Source: Microbacterium sp. APC 3901
GTDB lineage: Bacteria > Actinomycetota > Actinomycetes > Actinomycetales > Microbacteriaceae
Assembly (NCBI RefSeq): GCF_030407765.1
Contig: NZ_JASDCU010000001.1
Span: 248,001-312,000, forward strand
DNA length: 64,000 nt
Direction: 5' to 3'
The notes under the pieces were generated by a model. The model had not been told where the DNA came from. It saw only the letters and a list, made by a program, of their open reading frames with translations, and made no database searches. Numbering within the stretch: the stretch's first letter is position 1; every line of letters begins with the position of its first letter. The position numbers and the translations under genes are program-made. This document shows, one piece after another, positions 1-9,134 of this stretch.

Positions 1-398
1 TCGGCGAGCTGATGAAGAACCACGCCAAGAAGGTCGACAGCCTCCGCACGTTCATGCCGACGGCGAAAGACGAGGACTGGACGCTCATCGACGCCGGTCA
101 GCGTGCACAGGTGATGAAGAAGGATGCCAAGAAGGGCGGCATCCTGCAGTTCGGCACTGAGGTGGTCGCGGCAGCCGATGGCTCGATCGCCGGTCTGCTC
201 GGCGCCTCGCCCGGTGCCTCCACCGCCGTGCCGATCATGCTCGATCTGCTCAAGAAGTGCTTCCCCGAGGAGTATCCCGGCTGGGAGTCGGAGTTGCGCG
301 CGCTGATCCCCACCTTCGGCGAGCAGCTGAACAAGCATCCGGAGCTGGCCGCGAAGTCCACCGCAGCGACGGCGGCCGCTCTCGGCATCAACGAGTAG
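1..398 (+). CDS. mqo: malate:quinone oxidoreductase, C-terminal part
   Basis: Only the last ~131 codons are present; the reading frame is already open at base 3. MQO is a membrane-associated FAD enzyme that oxidises malate to oxaloacetate and passes electrons to quinone. The C-terminal family signature is visible: LLGASPGASTAVPIMLDLL followed by a CFPEEYPGW segment and the closing LIPTFGEQL. This glycine-rich stretch contributes to the FAD site in the family. The stop (TAG, 396-398) is 7 bp before the GTG of tdk, so the two are probably co-transcribed. The upstream part lies outside the window. Confidence 0.9.
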   Translation, partial: GELMKNHAKKVDSLRTFMPTAKDEDWTLIDAGQRAQVMKKDAKKGGILQFGTEVVAAADGSIAGLLGASPGASTAVPIMLDLLKKCFPEEYPGWESELRALIPTFGEQLNKHPELAAKSTAATAAALGINE

Positions 399-405
399 CG
401 CGCCG

Positions 406-1059
406 GTGGCGAAGCTCTACTTCCGCTACGGGGCGATGAACTCGGGCAAGTCCACCTCGCTGCTCCAGGCCGCGTACAACTACGAGGAACGTGGTCAGCA
501 TGTGCTGCTCGCGAAGCCCGCGATCGACACCAAAGGTGCGTCTGAGATCGCGAGCCGTCTCGGAGTGACTCGAGAGGTCGATTTCCTCATCGGCTCCGAT
601 GCCGACGCTCGGGATCTGTTCGCCGCAGAGCGAGAGGCGGTGCGCAGTGCGGCCGGGGGAGAGCACCTCGCGGGCGGAGCGCTCGACGTCGCGTGCCTCC
701 TCATCGATGAGGCGCAGTTCCTCACCTCCGAGCAGGTCGACGACCTCTTCCGCATCGCGATCGAAGACGGCATCCCCGTGATCGCCTACGGGATCCGCAA
801 CGACTTCCTGACGCACGCATTCCCCGGTTCGGCACGGCTTCTCGCCATCGCGCACTCTCTCGAAGAGCTCAAGACCATCTGCCGCTGCGGGCGCAAAGCC
901 GTCTTCAACGGCCGCGTCGTCGGCGGTCGCTTCGTCTTCGACGGCGATCAGGTCGCCATCGACGAGGGCGCCGACGGATCGCTGGCACCGGAGATCACGA
1001 CGTACGAATCGCTGTGCGGTGCGTGCTACCTCGAGGAGTCCGGCGGGCGCCTGGGCTGA
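406..1059 (+). CDS. tdk: thymidine kinase
   Basis: Type II (TK1-like) thymidine kinase of 217 aa, phosphorylating thymidine to dTMP in pyrimidine salvage. The P-loop GAMNSGKST sits at residues 9-17, and the Walker B-like LLIDEAQFL at about 98-106 carries the catalytic Glu. A lasso/zinc region follows, with a CRCG pair and a C-terminal CGAC pair for structural zinc. The start is GTG at 406, because the strand-I motif LYFRYGAMNSGKS begins only three residues later. It follows mqo by 7 bp. A small CCGCC-TTCG-GGCGG hairpin (1082-1095) lies after the stop. Confidence 0.95.
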   Translation: MAKLYFRYGAMNSGKSTSLLQAAYNYEERGQHVLLAKPAIDTKGASEIASRLGVTREVDFLIGSDADARDLFAAEREAVRSAAGGEHLAGGALDVACLLIDEAQFLTSEQVDDLFRIAIEDGIPVIAYGIRNDFLTHAFPGSARLLAIAHSLEELKTICRCGRKAVFNGRVVGGRFVFDGDQVAIDEGADGSLAPEITTYESLCGACYLEESGGRLG

Positions 1060-1117
1060 GAACCCGCCGCGCATCGCACTTCCGCCTTCGGGCGGTGTCT
1101 CGGCATGCACGGATTGC

Positions 1118-1153
1118 GTGGTCTGACCACACGCGCTAGTGTGGTCAGACCAC
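1118..1153 (+). promoter_or_regulatory. double FadR/LldR-type operator
   Basis: Two 13-bp palindromes, GTGGTCTGACCAC (1118-1130) and GTGGTCAGACCAC (1141-1153), have centres 23 bp apart. Together they form a larger inverted repeat with 15-bp arms (1118-1132 and 1139-1153) around a 6-bp loop. TGGTC-N-GACCA is the known operator core of FadR-subfamily GntR regulators, including lactate-responsive LldR. It lies just before the regulator gene, so autoregulation of lldR-lldD with lactate as inducer is the likely meaning (inference). Confidence 0.85.
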
Positions 1154-1204
1154 ATGAGCGCGGCCACGACGGACGCAGCCGAACGCCGACGACGAGGAGA
1201 GCGG

Positions 1205-1927
1205 ATGCCGGAGCAGCCTGCGCGAGCCTGGCGCCTCGTCCTCGAGCACGTCGAGAGAGATCTCCTCGACGGCCGTCTCGGACCCGGTGATCGCCTCGCC
1301 TCCGAACGCGATCTCGCGGCCGACCTCGGAGTGGGGCGCTCGAGTGTCCGCGAGGCTCTGCGTGTGCTCGAGGTCATGGGCCTGATCCGCACCGCGACGG
1401 GCTCAGGGCCCCAGTCGGGCGCGATCGTGATCGCCACGCCGACCGGCGGTCTGTCGACGCTGCTGCGCCTGCAGGTCGCGGCGCAGGGCTTTCCACTCAG
1501 CGATGTCGTGCAGACCCGTCTGCTGCTCGAAGACGCCGTGGTCGAGGCGCTGGCCGCCCAGGACGCGCCCGATCTCTCCGCCGCGCACCGAGTGCTGGCG
1601 GCGATGGAAGCAGACGCGCTCACGTCCGCCGAGTTCCTCGCCCTCGACGCGCAGCTGCACCTCGCACTCGCCGAGTCCAGCGGCAACACCGTCGTCGCGG
1701 CGATCATGGCAGGACTGCGCACGGCGATCGAGTCGTACGTGCAGGAGGGCGCGGCCGCGATCGATGATTGGGACGCGATGGCCTCGGTCCTGCGCTCCGA
1801 GCACCGAGCCATCGTCCGAGCCATCGCAGCAGGCGACACCACGACGGCGAGGGCTCTCGTCCGTGCGCACATCACCGGCTACTACACCGCCGCGGGATTG
1901 ACCCGCAGCGCCCGACCCACCGACTGA
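1205..1927 (+). CDS. lldR: FadR-family GntR regulator, probably lactate-responsive LldR
   Basis: 240-aa DNA-binding regulator. The N-terminal winged helix includes [20 protein letters not shown] and [16 protein letters not shown], followed by an all-helical FCD ligand domain (about residues 85-230) with the metal-ligand-like histidines LDAQLHLAL and SEHRAI. I chose ATG 1205: it follows GAGGAGA at about 5 bases and starts right before the winged helix. GTG 1139 and ATG 1154 are in frame but would put the N-terminus inside or directly against the operator palindrome. lldD starts 11 bp after the stop, so it most likely controls lactate oxidation. The regulator type is sure; the ligand is inferred from context. 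Confidence 0.85.
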   Translation: MPEQPARAWRLVLEHVERDLLDGRLGPGDRLASERDLAADLGVGRSSVREALRVLEVMGLIRTATGSGPQSGAIVIATPTGGLSTLLRLQVAAQGFPLSDVVQTRLLLEDAVVEALAAQDAPDLSAAHRVLAAMEADALTSAEFLALDAQLHLALAESSGNTVVAAIMAGLRTAIESYVQEGAAAIDDWDAMASVLRSEHRAIVRAIAAGDTTTARALVRAHITGYYTAAGLTRSARPTD

Positions 1928-1938
1928 GAGGACACGAC

Positions 1939-3198
1939 ATGGTCCAGCGCCAGGTTCCCAACCCCGCAGAGCTTCTCGACCTGATGAAGTTCAAGAAGCC
2001 CGAGTTCAACGGCAAGAAGCGCCGTCTCGATGCTGCGCTCACGATCGACGACCTGCGCACGATCGCGAAGCGTCGCACGCCGAAGGCCGCGTTCGACTAC
2101 ACCGACGGCGCGGCAGAGGGCGAGCTGTCGCTGACGCGCGCGCGCCAGGCGTTCCAGGACGTGGAGTTCCACCCCGGCATCCTTCGTCCGGCCCCTGCGG
2201 TCGATACCTCGGTCGACATCCTGGGCGGTCCGTCGGCCCTGCCGTTCGGCATCGCGCCGACCGGGTTCACCCGTCTCATGCAGACCGAAGGCGAGGTCGC
2301 GGGTGCGGGTGCCGCGGCTGCAGCCGGTATCCCGTTCACGCTGTCGACGCTCGGCACGACGTCGATCGAGGGCGTGAAGGCCGCGAACCCGAACGGTCGC
2401 AACTGGTTCCAGCTCTACGTGATGCGCGATCGTGAGATCTCCTACGAGCTCACGCGCCGCGCGGCCGCCGCCGGGTTCGACACGCTGCAGTTCACGGTGG
2501 ACACACCGGTTGCCGGCGCGCGACTGCGTGACAAGCGCAACGGCTTCAGCATCCCGCCGCAGCTCACCCTCGGCACGATCATCAACGCGATTCCTCGCCC
2601 GTGGTGGTGGTACGACTTCCTGACGACGCCCAAGCTCGAGTTCGCCTCGCTGAGCACCACCGGCGGCACCGTCGGCGAACTGCTCGACGCCGCCATGGAT
2701 CCGACGATCAGCTATGACGACCTCGCCGTGATCCGCGACATCTGGCCAGGGAAGATCGTGATCAAGGGAGTGCAGAACGTCGAGGACTCGCTGCGACTGC
2801 GCGATGCCGGCGTCGACGGCATCGTGCTCTCCAACCACGGAGGCCGCCAGCTCGACCGCGCGCCGATCCCGTTCCACCTGCTGCCCGAGGTGCGCAAGGC
2901 TGTGGGTGACGACTTCACGGTCATGATCGACACGGGCATCATGAACGGCGCCGACATCGTCGCCGCCGTGGCCCTCGGCGCCGACTTCACGCTGATCGGC
3001 CGTGCATACCTCTACGGGCTGATGGCGGGCGGGCGTGCCGGGGTCGACCGCACGATCGAGATCCTGCGCAGCGAGATCGAGCGCACCATGCGCCTGCTGG
3101 GCGTCGCCTCGCTCGCCGAGCTTGAGCCGTCGCACGTCACGCAGCTCACCCGCCTCGTGCCGGTCACGCGCACGGCCTCCGACGCGGTCGTGCGCTGA
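1939..3198 (+). CDS. lldD: FMN-dependent L-lactate dehydrogenase
   Basis: 419-aa alpha-hydroxy-acid dehydrogenase of the FMN TIM-barrel family, oxidising L-lactate to pyruvate and feeding electrons to the respiratory chain at the inner membrane face. Seen: substrate/FMN residues in [14 protein letters not shown] and FQLYV, the FMN lysine in IVIKG (K276), the catalytic His and substrate Arg in SNHGGRQLD (H300, R303), and the phosphate-binding [17 protein letters not shown]. The usual DGGIRxG is DTGIMNG here, a variant I recall in actinobacterial LldD proteins. ATG 1939 has AGAGGA upstream. It is the second gene of the lldR-lldD unit. Confidence 0.93.
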   Translation: MVQRQVPNPAELLDLMKFKKPEFNGKKRRLDAALTIDDLRTIAKRRTPKAAFDYTDGAAEGELSLTRARQAFQDVEFHPGILRPAPAVDTSVDILGGPSALPFGIAPTGFTRLMQTEGEVAGAGAAAAAGIPFTLSTLGTTSIEGVKAANPNGRNWFQLYVMRDREISYELTRRAAAAGFDTLQFTVDTPVAGARLRDKRNGFSIPPQLTLGTIINAIPRPWWWYDFLTTPKLEFASLSTTGGTVGELLDAAMDPTISYDDLAVIRDIWPGKIVIKGVQNVEDSLRLRDAGVDGIVLSNHGGRQLDRAPIPFHLLPEVRKAVGDDFTVMIDTGIMNGADIVAAVALGADFTLIGRAYLYGLMAGGRAGVDRTIEILRSEIERTMRLLGVASLAELEPSHVTQLTRLVPVTRTASDAVVR

Positions 3199-3199
3199 C

Positions 3200-3219
3200 G
3201 CGGCCTGCGGTCAGGCCGC
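3200..3219. terminator. hairpin between convergent lldD and DUF1295 gene
   Basis: GCGGCCTG-CGGT-CAGGCCGC, an 8-bp perfect stem in the 12-bp gap between two convergent genes, overlapping the stop codon of the minus-strand gene. There is no T-run, so it could be a shared terminator or only an end-protecting hairpin. Confidence 0.45.
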
Positions 3220-4056
3220 GGGCTCGGCGACCGGCCGTGCCCGCGGCGGCCAGGGGATGAGCATCGACGTCCTGCGGCGATACGCGGCGTAGGACGGGTA
3301 CTTTCCGGCGGTGATGGATTCGGTGAAGATCGTCGAGCCGACGAACAGGACGCTGAGCAGGACTGGGCCGATGATCGTCCCGTTGATCACGCCGCCGAGG
3401 AACCCCGCGCCCGATGCCACAGCGGCGCTCGCCCCGATCGCGTAGAGGACCCACCACTGGCTCTGCTCGAAGAAGAAGTTGGGGTGGCGACTGTAGCGGA
3501 ACAGCCCCTGGGTGACGAAGCCCGGAGCCAGCGTGCCGCCGGCCTGCTTCTTCCGTCGGTGGAACTCCCACTGCTCGCGGTCGGCGACGGTCTCGCCGAC
3601 CAGCAGCAGGAGGAAGAGCGCGCCGAAGAGCAGGTCCCAGGCGTTCAGTGGCGCGGGGTTCTGCAGCGCGATCTCGGCGGGGAGAGTGATCAGCACGAGC
3701 AGTGTCATCTGGTAGCCGATGATGAACAGCAGATTGAAGATCTGGAACTGCCAGGGCTTCATCCGCCCACGCAGAATCGCCCAGCGGTAGTCCTCCATGC
3801 CGGTGTACCCGCCCTTGCGGGCGAAGTTGAAGGTCAGGCGGATTCCCCAGGCGGTCACGAGGGCCGCCATCAGGGTCAGGCGGCCCGCATCGTCACCGCT
3901 CGCGATACCCGCTCCCGCGAAGATCCACACGTAGATGACAGGGAGGATCGACCATGCCCGGTCGACCCAAGAGGTGTCCCGGGTGATGAGAGACAGGATC
4001 CAGCACGCCGCGCTCGCGACAGCTGCGGTCAGGATGACGATCAGCAGCGGTTCCAT
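3211..4056 (-). CDS. DUF1295 family membrane protein (steroid 5-alpha-reductase-like)
   Basis: 281-aa integral membrane protein with about seven hydrophobic segments. It carries the DUF1295/isoprenylcysteine-methyltransferase-like C-terminal signature: GLFRYSRHPNFFFEQSQWW, then a last helix pair and GKYPSYAAYRRRTSMLIPW. The family is related to steroid 5-alpha reductases and ICMT; no substrate is established for the bacterial members. It converges on lldD. A TAGCAT hexamer (4063-4068 on the plus strand, read in reverse) ends exactly six bases before the ATG and no Shine-Dalgarno is visible, so the mRNA is probably leaderless. Confidence 0.85.
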   Translation of the reverse strand: MEPLLIVILTAAVASAACWILSLITRDTSWVDRAWSILPVIYVWIFAGAGIASGDDAGRLTLMAALVTAWGIRLTFNFARKGGYTGMEDYRWAILRGRMKPWQFQIFNLLFIIGYQMTLLVLITLPAEIALQNPAPLNAWDLLFGALFLLLLVGETVADREQWEFHRRKKQAGGTLAPGFVTQGLFRYSRHPNFFFEQSQWWVLYAIGASAAVASGAGFLGGVINGTIIGPVLLSVLFVGSTIFTESITAGKYPSYAAYRRRTSMLIPWPPRARPVAEPAA

Positions 4057-4110
4057 ATCGACATGCTAGGACTCTGCGCGCCGATCGTGGGGGAGGTGGG
4101 GCGCCGAGCG

Positions 4111-4866
4111 TCAGAGAGTCGGGAGAAGATCGTCGAGCTTGTCGGCGGTGTCTTCCCAGCCCTCCACTGCCACGGAGGGCACGCCGATCGCGAGGACCGG
4201 GTAGTCGTTGCCGCCCTCATCGAGTCGGTCACCGTAGAAGAGCATCGAGGTGAGCGGGATGCTCGTGTGCGCGGCGAGCTGCGTCATACCGAACGCCTTG
4301 TCGATGCCTGCCAGGGTGATGTCGATCGAGGTCGACCCGCCTGACCGCACCTCGAGGTCGGGGAGTCGCGCGGCCACGGCGTCTCGCAGAGACTCCCGCT
4401 TCGCGCCAGACGGGTCCCAGTCATGCTTCGCGTCGCGGGGAGCCTTCTGCCCGAGCGCGGAGAAGGTGATCTGCGATCCGCGGTCCTCGAGGATCTCACC
4501 CCAGGGCTGAGCCTCCCAGAGACCGAGGCGCTCTGCCTCCTCGCGCAGCGCGGTGAGCGCGTCGGACTTCTGCTGGGCGGTGAGGTCGTGCGCGTAGAGC
4601 GGTGAGAAGTCCGTGCCGTCGTGTCGCAGGTACCGGGTGCCGCAGGTCGGGAGCAGATGCAGTCGGGCGGCGGACTCGCCGTCGATGGCTCCGAGTCGAG
4701 CGATCACCTGCGCGCGGAACTGGGTCTCGTTGCCGCCCGAGATGATCGCCACATCGACCTTCTGCAGCAGGGCGAGCAGCAGTGCGGCCATGCGCGGATC
4801 GATGGGCTCTTTCGACGGGGCGAGGGTGTCGTCGAGATCGAAGGCGACGAGTGCGGGCGAGGTCAT
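4111..4866 (-). CDS. HAD-superfamily (class IIB) phosphatase, phosphomannomutase-like
   Basis: 251-aa HAD hydrolase. Motif I is FDLDDTLAPSKEPI near the N-terminus, motif II is IISGGNETQF, the motif III lysine lies in AGIDKAFG, and motif IV is YGDRLDEGGNDYPV. The DxDDTLxPSK start and the SGGN and GDxxxxGGND motifs resemble eukaryotic-type phosphomannomutase and sucrose-phosphatase relatives, which act on sugar phosphates; the substrate cannot be told. The ATG at 4866 overlaps the stop of the upstream VanZ-like gene by 4 bp (ATGA), implying translational coupling. Confidence 0.85.
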   Translation of the reverse strand: MTSPALVAFDLDDTLAPSKEPIDPRMAALLLALLQKVDVAIISGGNETQFRAQVIARLGAIDGESAARLHLLPTCGTRYLRHDGTDFSPLYAHDLTAQQKSDALTALREEAERLGLWEAQPWGEILEDRGSQITFSALGQKAPRDAKHDWDPSGAKRESLRDAVAARLPDLEVRSGGSTSIDITLAGIDKAFGMTQLAAHTSIPLTSMLFYGDRLDEGGNDYPVLAIGVPSVAVEGWEDTADKLDDLLPTL

Positions 4867-5339
4867 GTTGCCTCCAGGGTAGACGGGCGATGCTGAGAGA
4901 AACGCGGTGCGAAGAGCAGGGTGCCCGCGATTGCGAGGGCGACCCCGATCAGTGCTCCGCCGGAGTTCGCTACCACGTCGGTGAGAGTGGCCGCGCGATG
5001 GGGCAGCACGAGGCGCTGAAAGACCTCGATCGAGAGCGACAGAGCCGGTCCGAACACGATCGCCAGGGGCCAGAGGCGGCGCGGCACGAGGATGAATGCG
5101 AGGATGCCGATGGGTACGAACACCAGCACGTTGGCGATGACCTCGAGGCCGGTGAAGTCGAGAGACTCCCACCCCATGCGGTGCGCCGCCGACAGCACGA
5201 GATCGAGCAGGTTCGGCATCGACCTCTCGACGCGCTCGGGCGTGAGCGTGAGCAGCGCCAGACCCAGGAGGAACGGGATGCCGAGACCGAGCGCGATACC
5301 GCGGGTGAGGCGGCGCGGGCGAGGGAGCAGACGACTCAC
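4863..5339 (-). CDS. VanZ-like membrane protein
   Basis: 158-aa protein with four to five predicted membrane helices. It has the VanZ family core: the segment around ANVLVFVPIGILAF, then FGPALSLSIEVFQRL with the conserved acidic residue, then TLTDVVANSGGALIG. VanZ proteins are linked to glycopeptide and lipoglycopeptide tolerance in some species, but most members have no known function. It is the first gene of a two-gene unit with the HAD phosphatase. No resistance-gene neighbours are present, so a resistance role is not supported. Confidence 0.8.
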   Translation of the reverse strand: MSRLLPRPRRLTRGIALGLGIPFLLGLALLTLTPERVERSMPNLLDLVLSAAHRMGWESLDFTGLEVIANVLVFVPIGILAFILVPRRLWPLAIVFGPALSLSIEVFQRLVLPHRAATLTDVVANSGGALIGVALAIAGTLLFAPRFSQHRPSTLEAT

Positions 5340-5370
5340 GCGGTGCCTTTCACCTCGGGGCGGATACAGA

Positions 5371-5396
5371 GAAGGCCGCCCGTGAGGACGGCCTTC
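5371..5396 (-). terminator. terminator of tRNA-Pro
   Basis: GAAGGCCG and CGGCCTTC form an 8-bp stem around a 10-base loop, 10 bases past the 3' end of the minus-strand tRNA-Pro. There is only a weak T tract after it. Confidence 0.6.
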
Positions 5397-5404
5397 CGGT
5401 GTTA

Positions 5405-5482
<78 letters not shown>

Positions 5483-5535
5483 TTTTGCAACCCTCCGAGT
5501 CTACAGCGAAATGCTCTCAGCGCCGAATCGAGGCG

Positions 5536-6471
5536 TCACGCGCGCGCCGTCAGCGTGAGCAGTGTCGCCTCGGGGCGGCATGCGAAGCGCACCGGTGCGT
5601 AGATCGAGTGGCCACAGCCGGCGCTGACGTTGAGCGGAACCGTGCGGTCTCCCTGCGTCCACGTGCTGAGGCCCTTCGCCTGCTTCAGCGGGATGTCGCA
5701 ATTCGCGACGAGAGCACCGAAGCCCGGCAGGCAGACCTGGCCGCCGTGCGTGTGGCCCCCGAAGATCGCGTCGGCTCCGAGATCGACGAAGCCGTCCAGT
5801 ACTCGCTGATACGGCGCGTGGGTGACACCGAGCACGGTCGCGTCGGCATCCCGCGGTCCGAGGGCGTCGATCGCCCCTGGCAGATCTTCGAGTCGATCCC
5901 AGTCGCAGTGCGCGTCGCTCACACCGAAGAGGTCGAGCGGGTTGCCGGCAACCGAGAGCCGCGCTGCGGCGTTGTTGAGACTCGTCCATCCGAGCTCGTC
6001 GGTGAAGTAGGCATCCATCGCGTCGGTGTCGAGGAAGTTCAGCTCGCGCGGTCGCTCCGACGGGCCTGCGAAGTACCGGATCGGATTTCGCGGCGACGGG
6101 CCGATCACGTCATTCGAGCCGTGCACGAAGACACCGGGGATGCCTGCGAGAGGATCGAAGGCTCGCCGAATACCCGCGAGACCGTCCCGATGCCCGAGGT
6201 TGTCGCCCGTGTTGATGATGAGATCGGGCTTGAGCTGCGCGAGCGAGGCCAGCCAGTCCTGTTTGCGATGTTGCCACGGAGCCATGTGCGCGTCCGAGAT
6301 GTGCAGCACGCGCACCGGTGCGGAGCCGGGGGCGAGAGCGGATGCCGTCGCCTCACGCACGGTGAACAGGTAACGCTCGATGCCGATGCCCCAGACGGCG
6401 GCCGCAGCACCAGCGGCCCCCACCGCGCCGAGCGCGATGAGGGCCGGGTGCGCCGCACGACGCGGGGTCAC
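5536..6471 (-). CDS. metallophosphoesterase, membrane-anchored (YkuE-like)
   Basis: 311 aa. An N-terminal hydrophobic helix (about residues 9-30) anchors the calcineurin-like phosphoesterase domain outside the membrane or in it. Metal motifs in order: [18 protein letters not shown] (in place of the usual GNHD/E), GVTHAP and GGHTHGGQV. The family hydrolyses phosphoesters, often UDP-sugar or lipid-linked; the substrate is unknown. GTG 6471 is chosen because it overlaps the PBP stop codon as GTGA, so the two genes form an operon and it may act in envelope metabolism. Confidence 0.87.
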   Translation of the reverse strand: MTPRRAAHPALIALGAVGAAGAAAAVWGIGIERYLFTVREATASALAPGSAPVRVLHISDAHMAPWQHRKQDWLASLAQLKPDLIINTGDNLGHRDGLAGIRRAFDPLAGIPGVFVHGSNDVIGPSPRNPIRYFAGPSERPRELNFLDTDAMDAYFTDELGWTSLNNAAARLSVAGNPLDLFGVSDAHCDWDRLEDLPGAIDALGPRDADATVLGVTHAPYQRVLDGFVDLGADAIFGGHTHGGQVCLPGFGALVANCDIPLKQAKGLSTWTQGDRTVPLNVSAGCGHSIYAPVRFACRPEATLLTLTARA

Positions 6472-9056
6472 TTGCAGCTGACCTTGATGGATGTGCTCTT
6501 TGTGGTCGCCGTGTTCGCTGCCGGGTCGGTCGACGTCACTGCGGCATTCTGTCCGTTGCACGATCCGTCGAAGTCGATCGACGAGAACCCTGCGCCGAAC
6601 AGCGCGCTCTGCGCTTCGGACTTCGACTGACCGGTGATGTCCGGCACGGTCGCACCCTGGCCGTTGCTCGGTGAGATCGTGATGGTCGCACCGCTCGGGG
6701 CCTGGCCGGAGGGATCCTGAGCCATGACCACATCGCCTGCGGGGCCGTCGACGGCCGGGCCGACGGCTGCGGTGAAGCCGGCTGCCTCGATGAGCGAGCT
6801 CGCCTCGCCGACAGACTTGCCCACGACATCGGGAACGTCCGTCAGCACCTGGCGGACCAGCTTGTCATCGGGCCCGGGGAATGCGTCAGCGGGGTAGACG
6901 GCGTTCGCGGCTCCCTGGATCGCTTTGGCGAGACCGTAGCGGATGTCGCCCAGCCGGGTTCCATCTCCGTTGCGGAAGTCGTTCAGCGGCACGCGGCCGT
7001 CGATGTTGCCCACCCACACCGCGGTCGTGACCTTGGTGCTCGATTCGACGAGCATCGTGTGCTCCTTCTCGGCGGTACCGGTCTTGCCGATCAGCTGAGT
7101 GCCGTCGAACGGGTTCGCCCTCGTTCCGGTGCCGTTGCCCTCCATGACGCCGCGCAGTGCGAACGCCGCGGTGGCCGCCACCTCGGGAGTGAGCTGCTGG
7201 GAGCAGTTCTGCGCAGGAGGCGTGATCTCCGCTCCGTTCTCGCCGATGACGCGGTCGATCACGCGTGGCTCGCAGTAGACGCCGTTGTTCGCGACAGTCG
7301 CGTAGGCGCCGGCCATCTGCAGCGGGGCCACGCTCTTCGAGCCGAGGACGGTCGGGAACGGGTCGTTCGGCGCGGTGTTGGAGGTGGTTCCGCCGACCGT
7401 GATGTCATCGCCGTTGCCGTAGTGGACGCCGAGTCTCTTGGCGACCTCGTTGATGTCGCAGAGGTCGAGCTGCTGCGCCATCGCGAGGAAGCCGGTGTTC
7501 AGCGACTGCGCGGTGAACTGCCTCACGCTGCCCACCGAACCGCCGGAGTTCCCGAAGTTGTTGATCTTGGCGCTGTTCGTCACCCGGTCGCCGCACTTCG
7601 TGAAGGGACTGAAGGTCTTGAGACGTCCGTCGAGCACCTGATTGACCGAGTGGCCCGACTCCAGCCAGCTCAGCAGAGTGAAGAGCTTGTAGGTCGATCC
7701 GGTCTCGAACCCGTAAGTCGAGCCGCCGTGGGCCTTGTCGGCGGCGAAGACCTGCGAGGTCTCTCCGGCGGCGAGGTTCGCCTCGGTCGTCTCGTTGAAG
7801 ACCGTGTTCTGGGCCATGGCGAGGATGCGCCCCGTGGACGCTTCGACCGACACTCCGGCGCCGCCCACCAGGATCCCGGGCATCGCCTGCGGGACCTGCG
7901 ACCTCACGGCGTCGATCGCGGTCTGCTGCACCCGCAGGTCGAGCGAGGTGTAGATCTCCATGCCGCCGCGGCGCAGGTTCGAGCGACGCTCCTCCGCGGT
8001 GGCGCCGAAGGCCTCGTCGTTCTCGATGACGGCTTTCACGTACTGGCAGAAGTAGGCGTTGTCGCCTGCGGCCCCGCAACCCTGCTGAGGCTCGCTCAGC
8101 ACCGGGGTGACCGGCGTGGCCACGGCCTCGTCATGCGCGGCCTGCGTGATCTTGCCGTCGAGCAGCATCCGCTCGAGGACGTAGTCTCTGCGGTCCTTCG
8201 TGTCCTTGTAGCCGTCGGCGTCTCCGTTGTGAGCCACTCCGGCGTCATCAGTCCAGATCCCGCCCGGGCGGTCGATGCGGAACCTGTTGGGCTCCTGGAC
8301 CATTCCGGCGATCGTGGCCGCCTGAGCGAGGCTGAGGTTCGCCGCGGTGGTCGAGAAGTAGCGGTTCGCTGCAGCCTCGATGCCGTAGATGGTGCCACCG
8401 AAGTTGGCGATGTTGAGGTAGCCGAGAAGGATCTCGTTCTTCGAGTACTCCTTCTCGATCTTCAACGCGTAGCGCATCTCCTGCAGCTTGCGTTCGATGC
8501 CCTCGCCGCCCTCGGCGACTGCCGCATCGAGGAAGCACTGCTCGATCTGAGTGGAGTAGTCCTCGGCCGCGGGGTCGACGTCCTGCTCGCACTCCTGCAC
8601 CTGGACGTTCTTCACGTACTGCTGCGTGATCGTGGAGGCGCCTCTGTCGGTGGTGCCTGCGACGTTCCCGACTGCGGCCTTGATCGTCGCGCCGAGGTTG
8701 ATTCCGCCGTGGGTGTAGAAGTTCTTGTCCTCGCTCGAGAGCATCGCGTCGTACATCACCGGTGCGACCTGGTCGTAGGCGACTGGGATGCGCTTCTGCT
8801 CATAGAACGACGCAAGTGCGACGGGGTTGCCGTCGAGACCGGTCGCGTAGATCGTCGACTGCTGCATCGGTGCGCCGACCTGGAGGTTCTCCGGGAGGTC
8901 TTCGAAGATGGTGAGGGCCTGCGACCCGGCGATACCGGTCATCGCCAGCACAGGGGTGACGCTGGCCGCGACGAGGAGACCGGCGACGGCGCTCAGCCCG
9001 ACGAGTCCGAGGACTCCGCCGAGCGCACCTTTCACCGTGCGATTCTTTTGAGGCAT
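6468..9056 (-). CDS. ponA: class A penicillin-binding protein with two PASTA domains
   Basis: 862-aa bifunctional peptidoglycan synthase. A short cytoplasmic tail and membrane anchor (about 13-35) precede the GT51 glycosyltransferase domain with SSEDKNFYTHGG (catalytic E110) and RGASTITQQ. The transpeptidase domain has STYK at 454-457 (catalytic Ser454), SLN at 518-520 and KTG at 658-660. Two C-terminal PASTA repeats (about 741-797 and 803-862) bind muropeptide or beta-lactam-like ligands in the family. It polymerises and cross-links the wall outside the membrane. A TACGAT hexamer lies seven bases before the ATG. Mycobacterial PonA is the closest well-known relative. Confidence 0.93.
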   Translation of the reverse strand: MPQKNRTVKGALGGVLGLVGLSAVAGLLVAASVTPVLAMTGIAGSQALTIFEDLPENLQVGAPMQQSTIYATGLDGNPVALASFYEQKRIPVAYDQVAPVMYDAMLSSEDKNFYTHGGINLGATIKAAVGNVAGTTDRGASTITQQYVKNVQVQECEQDVDPAAEDYSTQIEQCFLDAAVAEGGEGIERKLQEMRYALKIEKEYSKNEILLGYLNIANFGGTIYGIEAAANRYFSTTAANLSLAQAATIAGMVQEPNRFRIDRPGGIWTDDAGVAHNGDADGYKDTKDRRDYVLERMLLDGKITQAAHDEAVATPVTPVLSEPQQGCGAAGDNAYFCQYVKAVIENDEAFGATAEERRSNLRRGGMEIYTSLDLRVQQTAIDAVRSQVPQAMPGILVGGAGVSVEASTGRILAMAQNTVFNETTEANLAAGETSQVFAADKAHGGSTYGFETGSTYKLFTLLSWLESGHSVNQVLDGRLKTFSPFTKCGDRVTNSAKINNFGNSGGSVGSVRQFTAQSLNTGFLAMAQQLDLCDINEVAKRLGVHYGNGDDITVGGTTSNTAPNDPFPTVLGSKSVAPLQMAGAYATVANNGVYCEPRVIDRVIGENGAEITPPAQNCSQQLTPEVAATAAFALRGVMEGNGTGTRANPFDGTQLIGKTGTAEKEHTMLVESSTKVTTAVWVGNIDGRVPLNDFRNGDGTRLGDIRYGLAKAIQGAANAVYPADAFPGPDDKLVRQVLTDVPDVVGKSVGEASSLIEAAGFTAAVGPAVDGPAGDVVMAQDPSGQAPSGATITISPSNGQGATVPDITGQSKSEAQSALFGAGFSSIDFDGSCNGQNAAVTSTDPAANTATTKSTSIKVSCK

Positions 9057-9134
9057 ACGCTAGATCGTAGGGGAGTTCCCTGAATACCGCCTTTGACGCA
9101 GCCGCCATCGCGGATGCCGCCAGACAGGAGAGCC

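Noticed and set aside
1082..1095. Small hairpin after tdk as a terminator
   Set aside because: Only 5 bp of stem with no U tract; mentioned with tdk but not called.
388..1875. 495-aa open frame on the minus strand
   Set aside because: It lies opposite tdk and lldR, has low-complexity Arg/Ser/Ala composition and no family signature; a GC-rich shadow frame.
4863..5339. VanZ-like gene as a glycopeptide-resistance determinant
   Set aside because: No vanHAX-type or regulatory genes nearby; VanZ-like proteins are common with no resistance role.
7059..9083. 674-aa open frame on the plus strand
   Set aside because: Antisense to the whole PBP gene, whose catalytic motifs are intact; Arg/Val/Gly-rich shadow.
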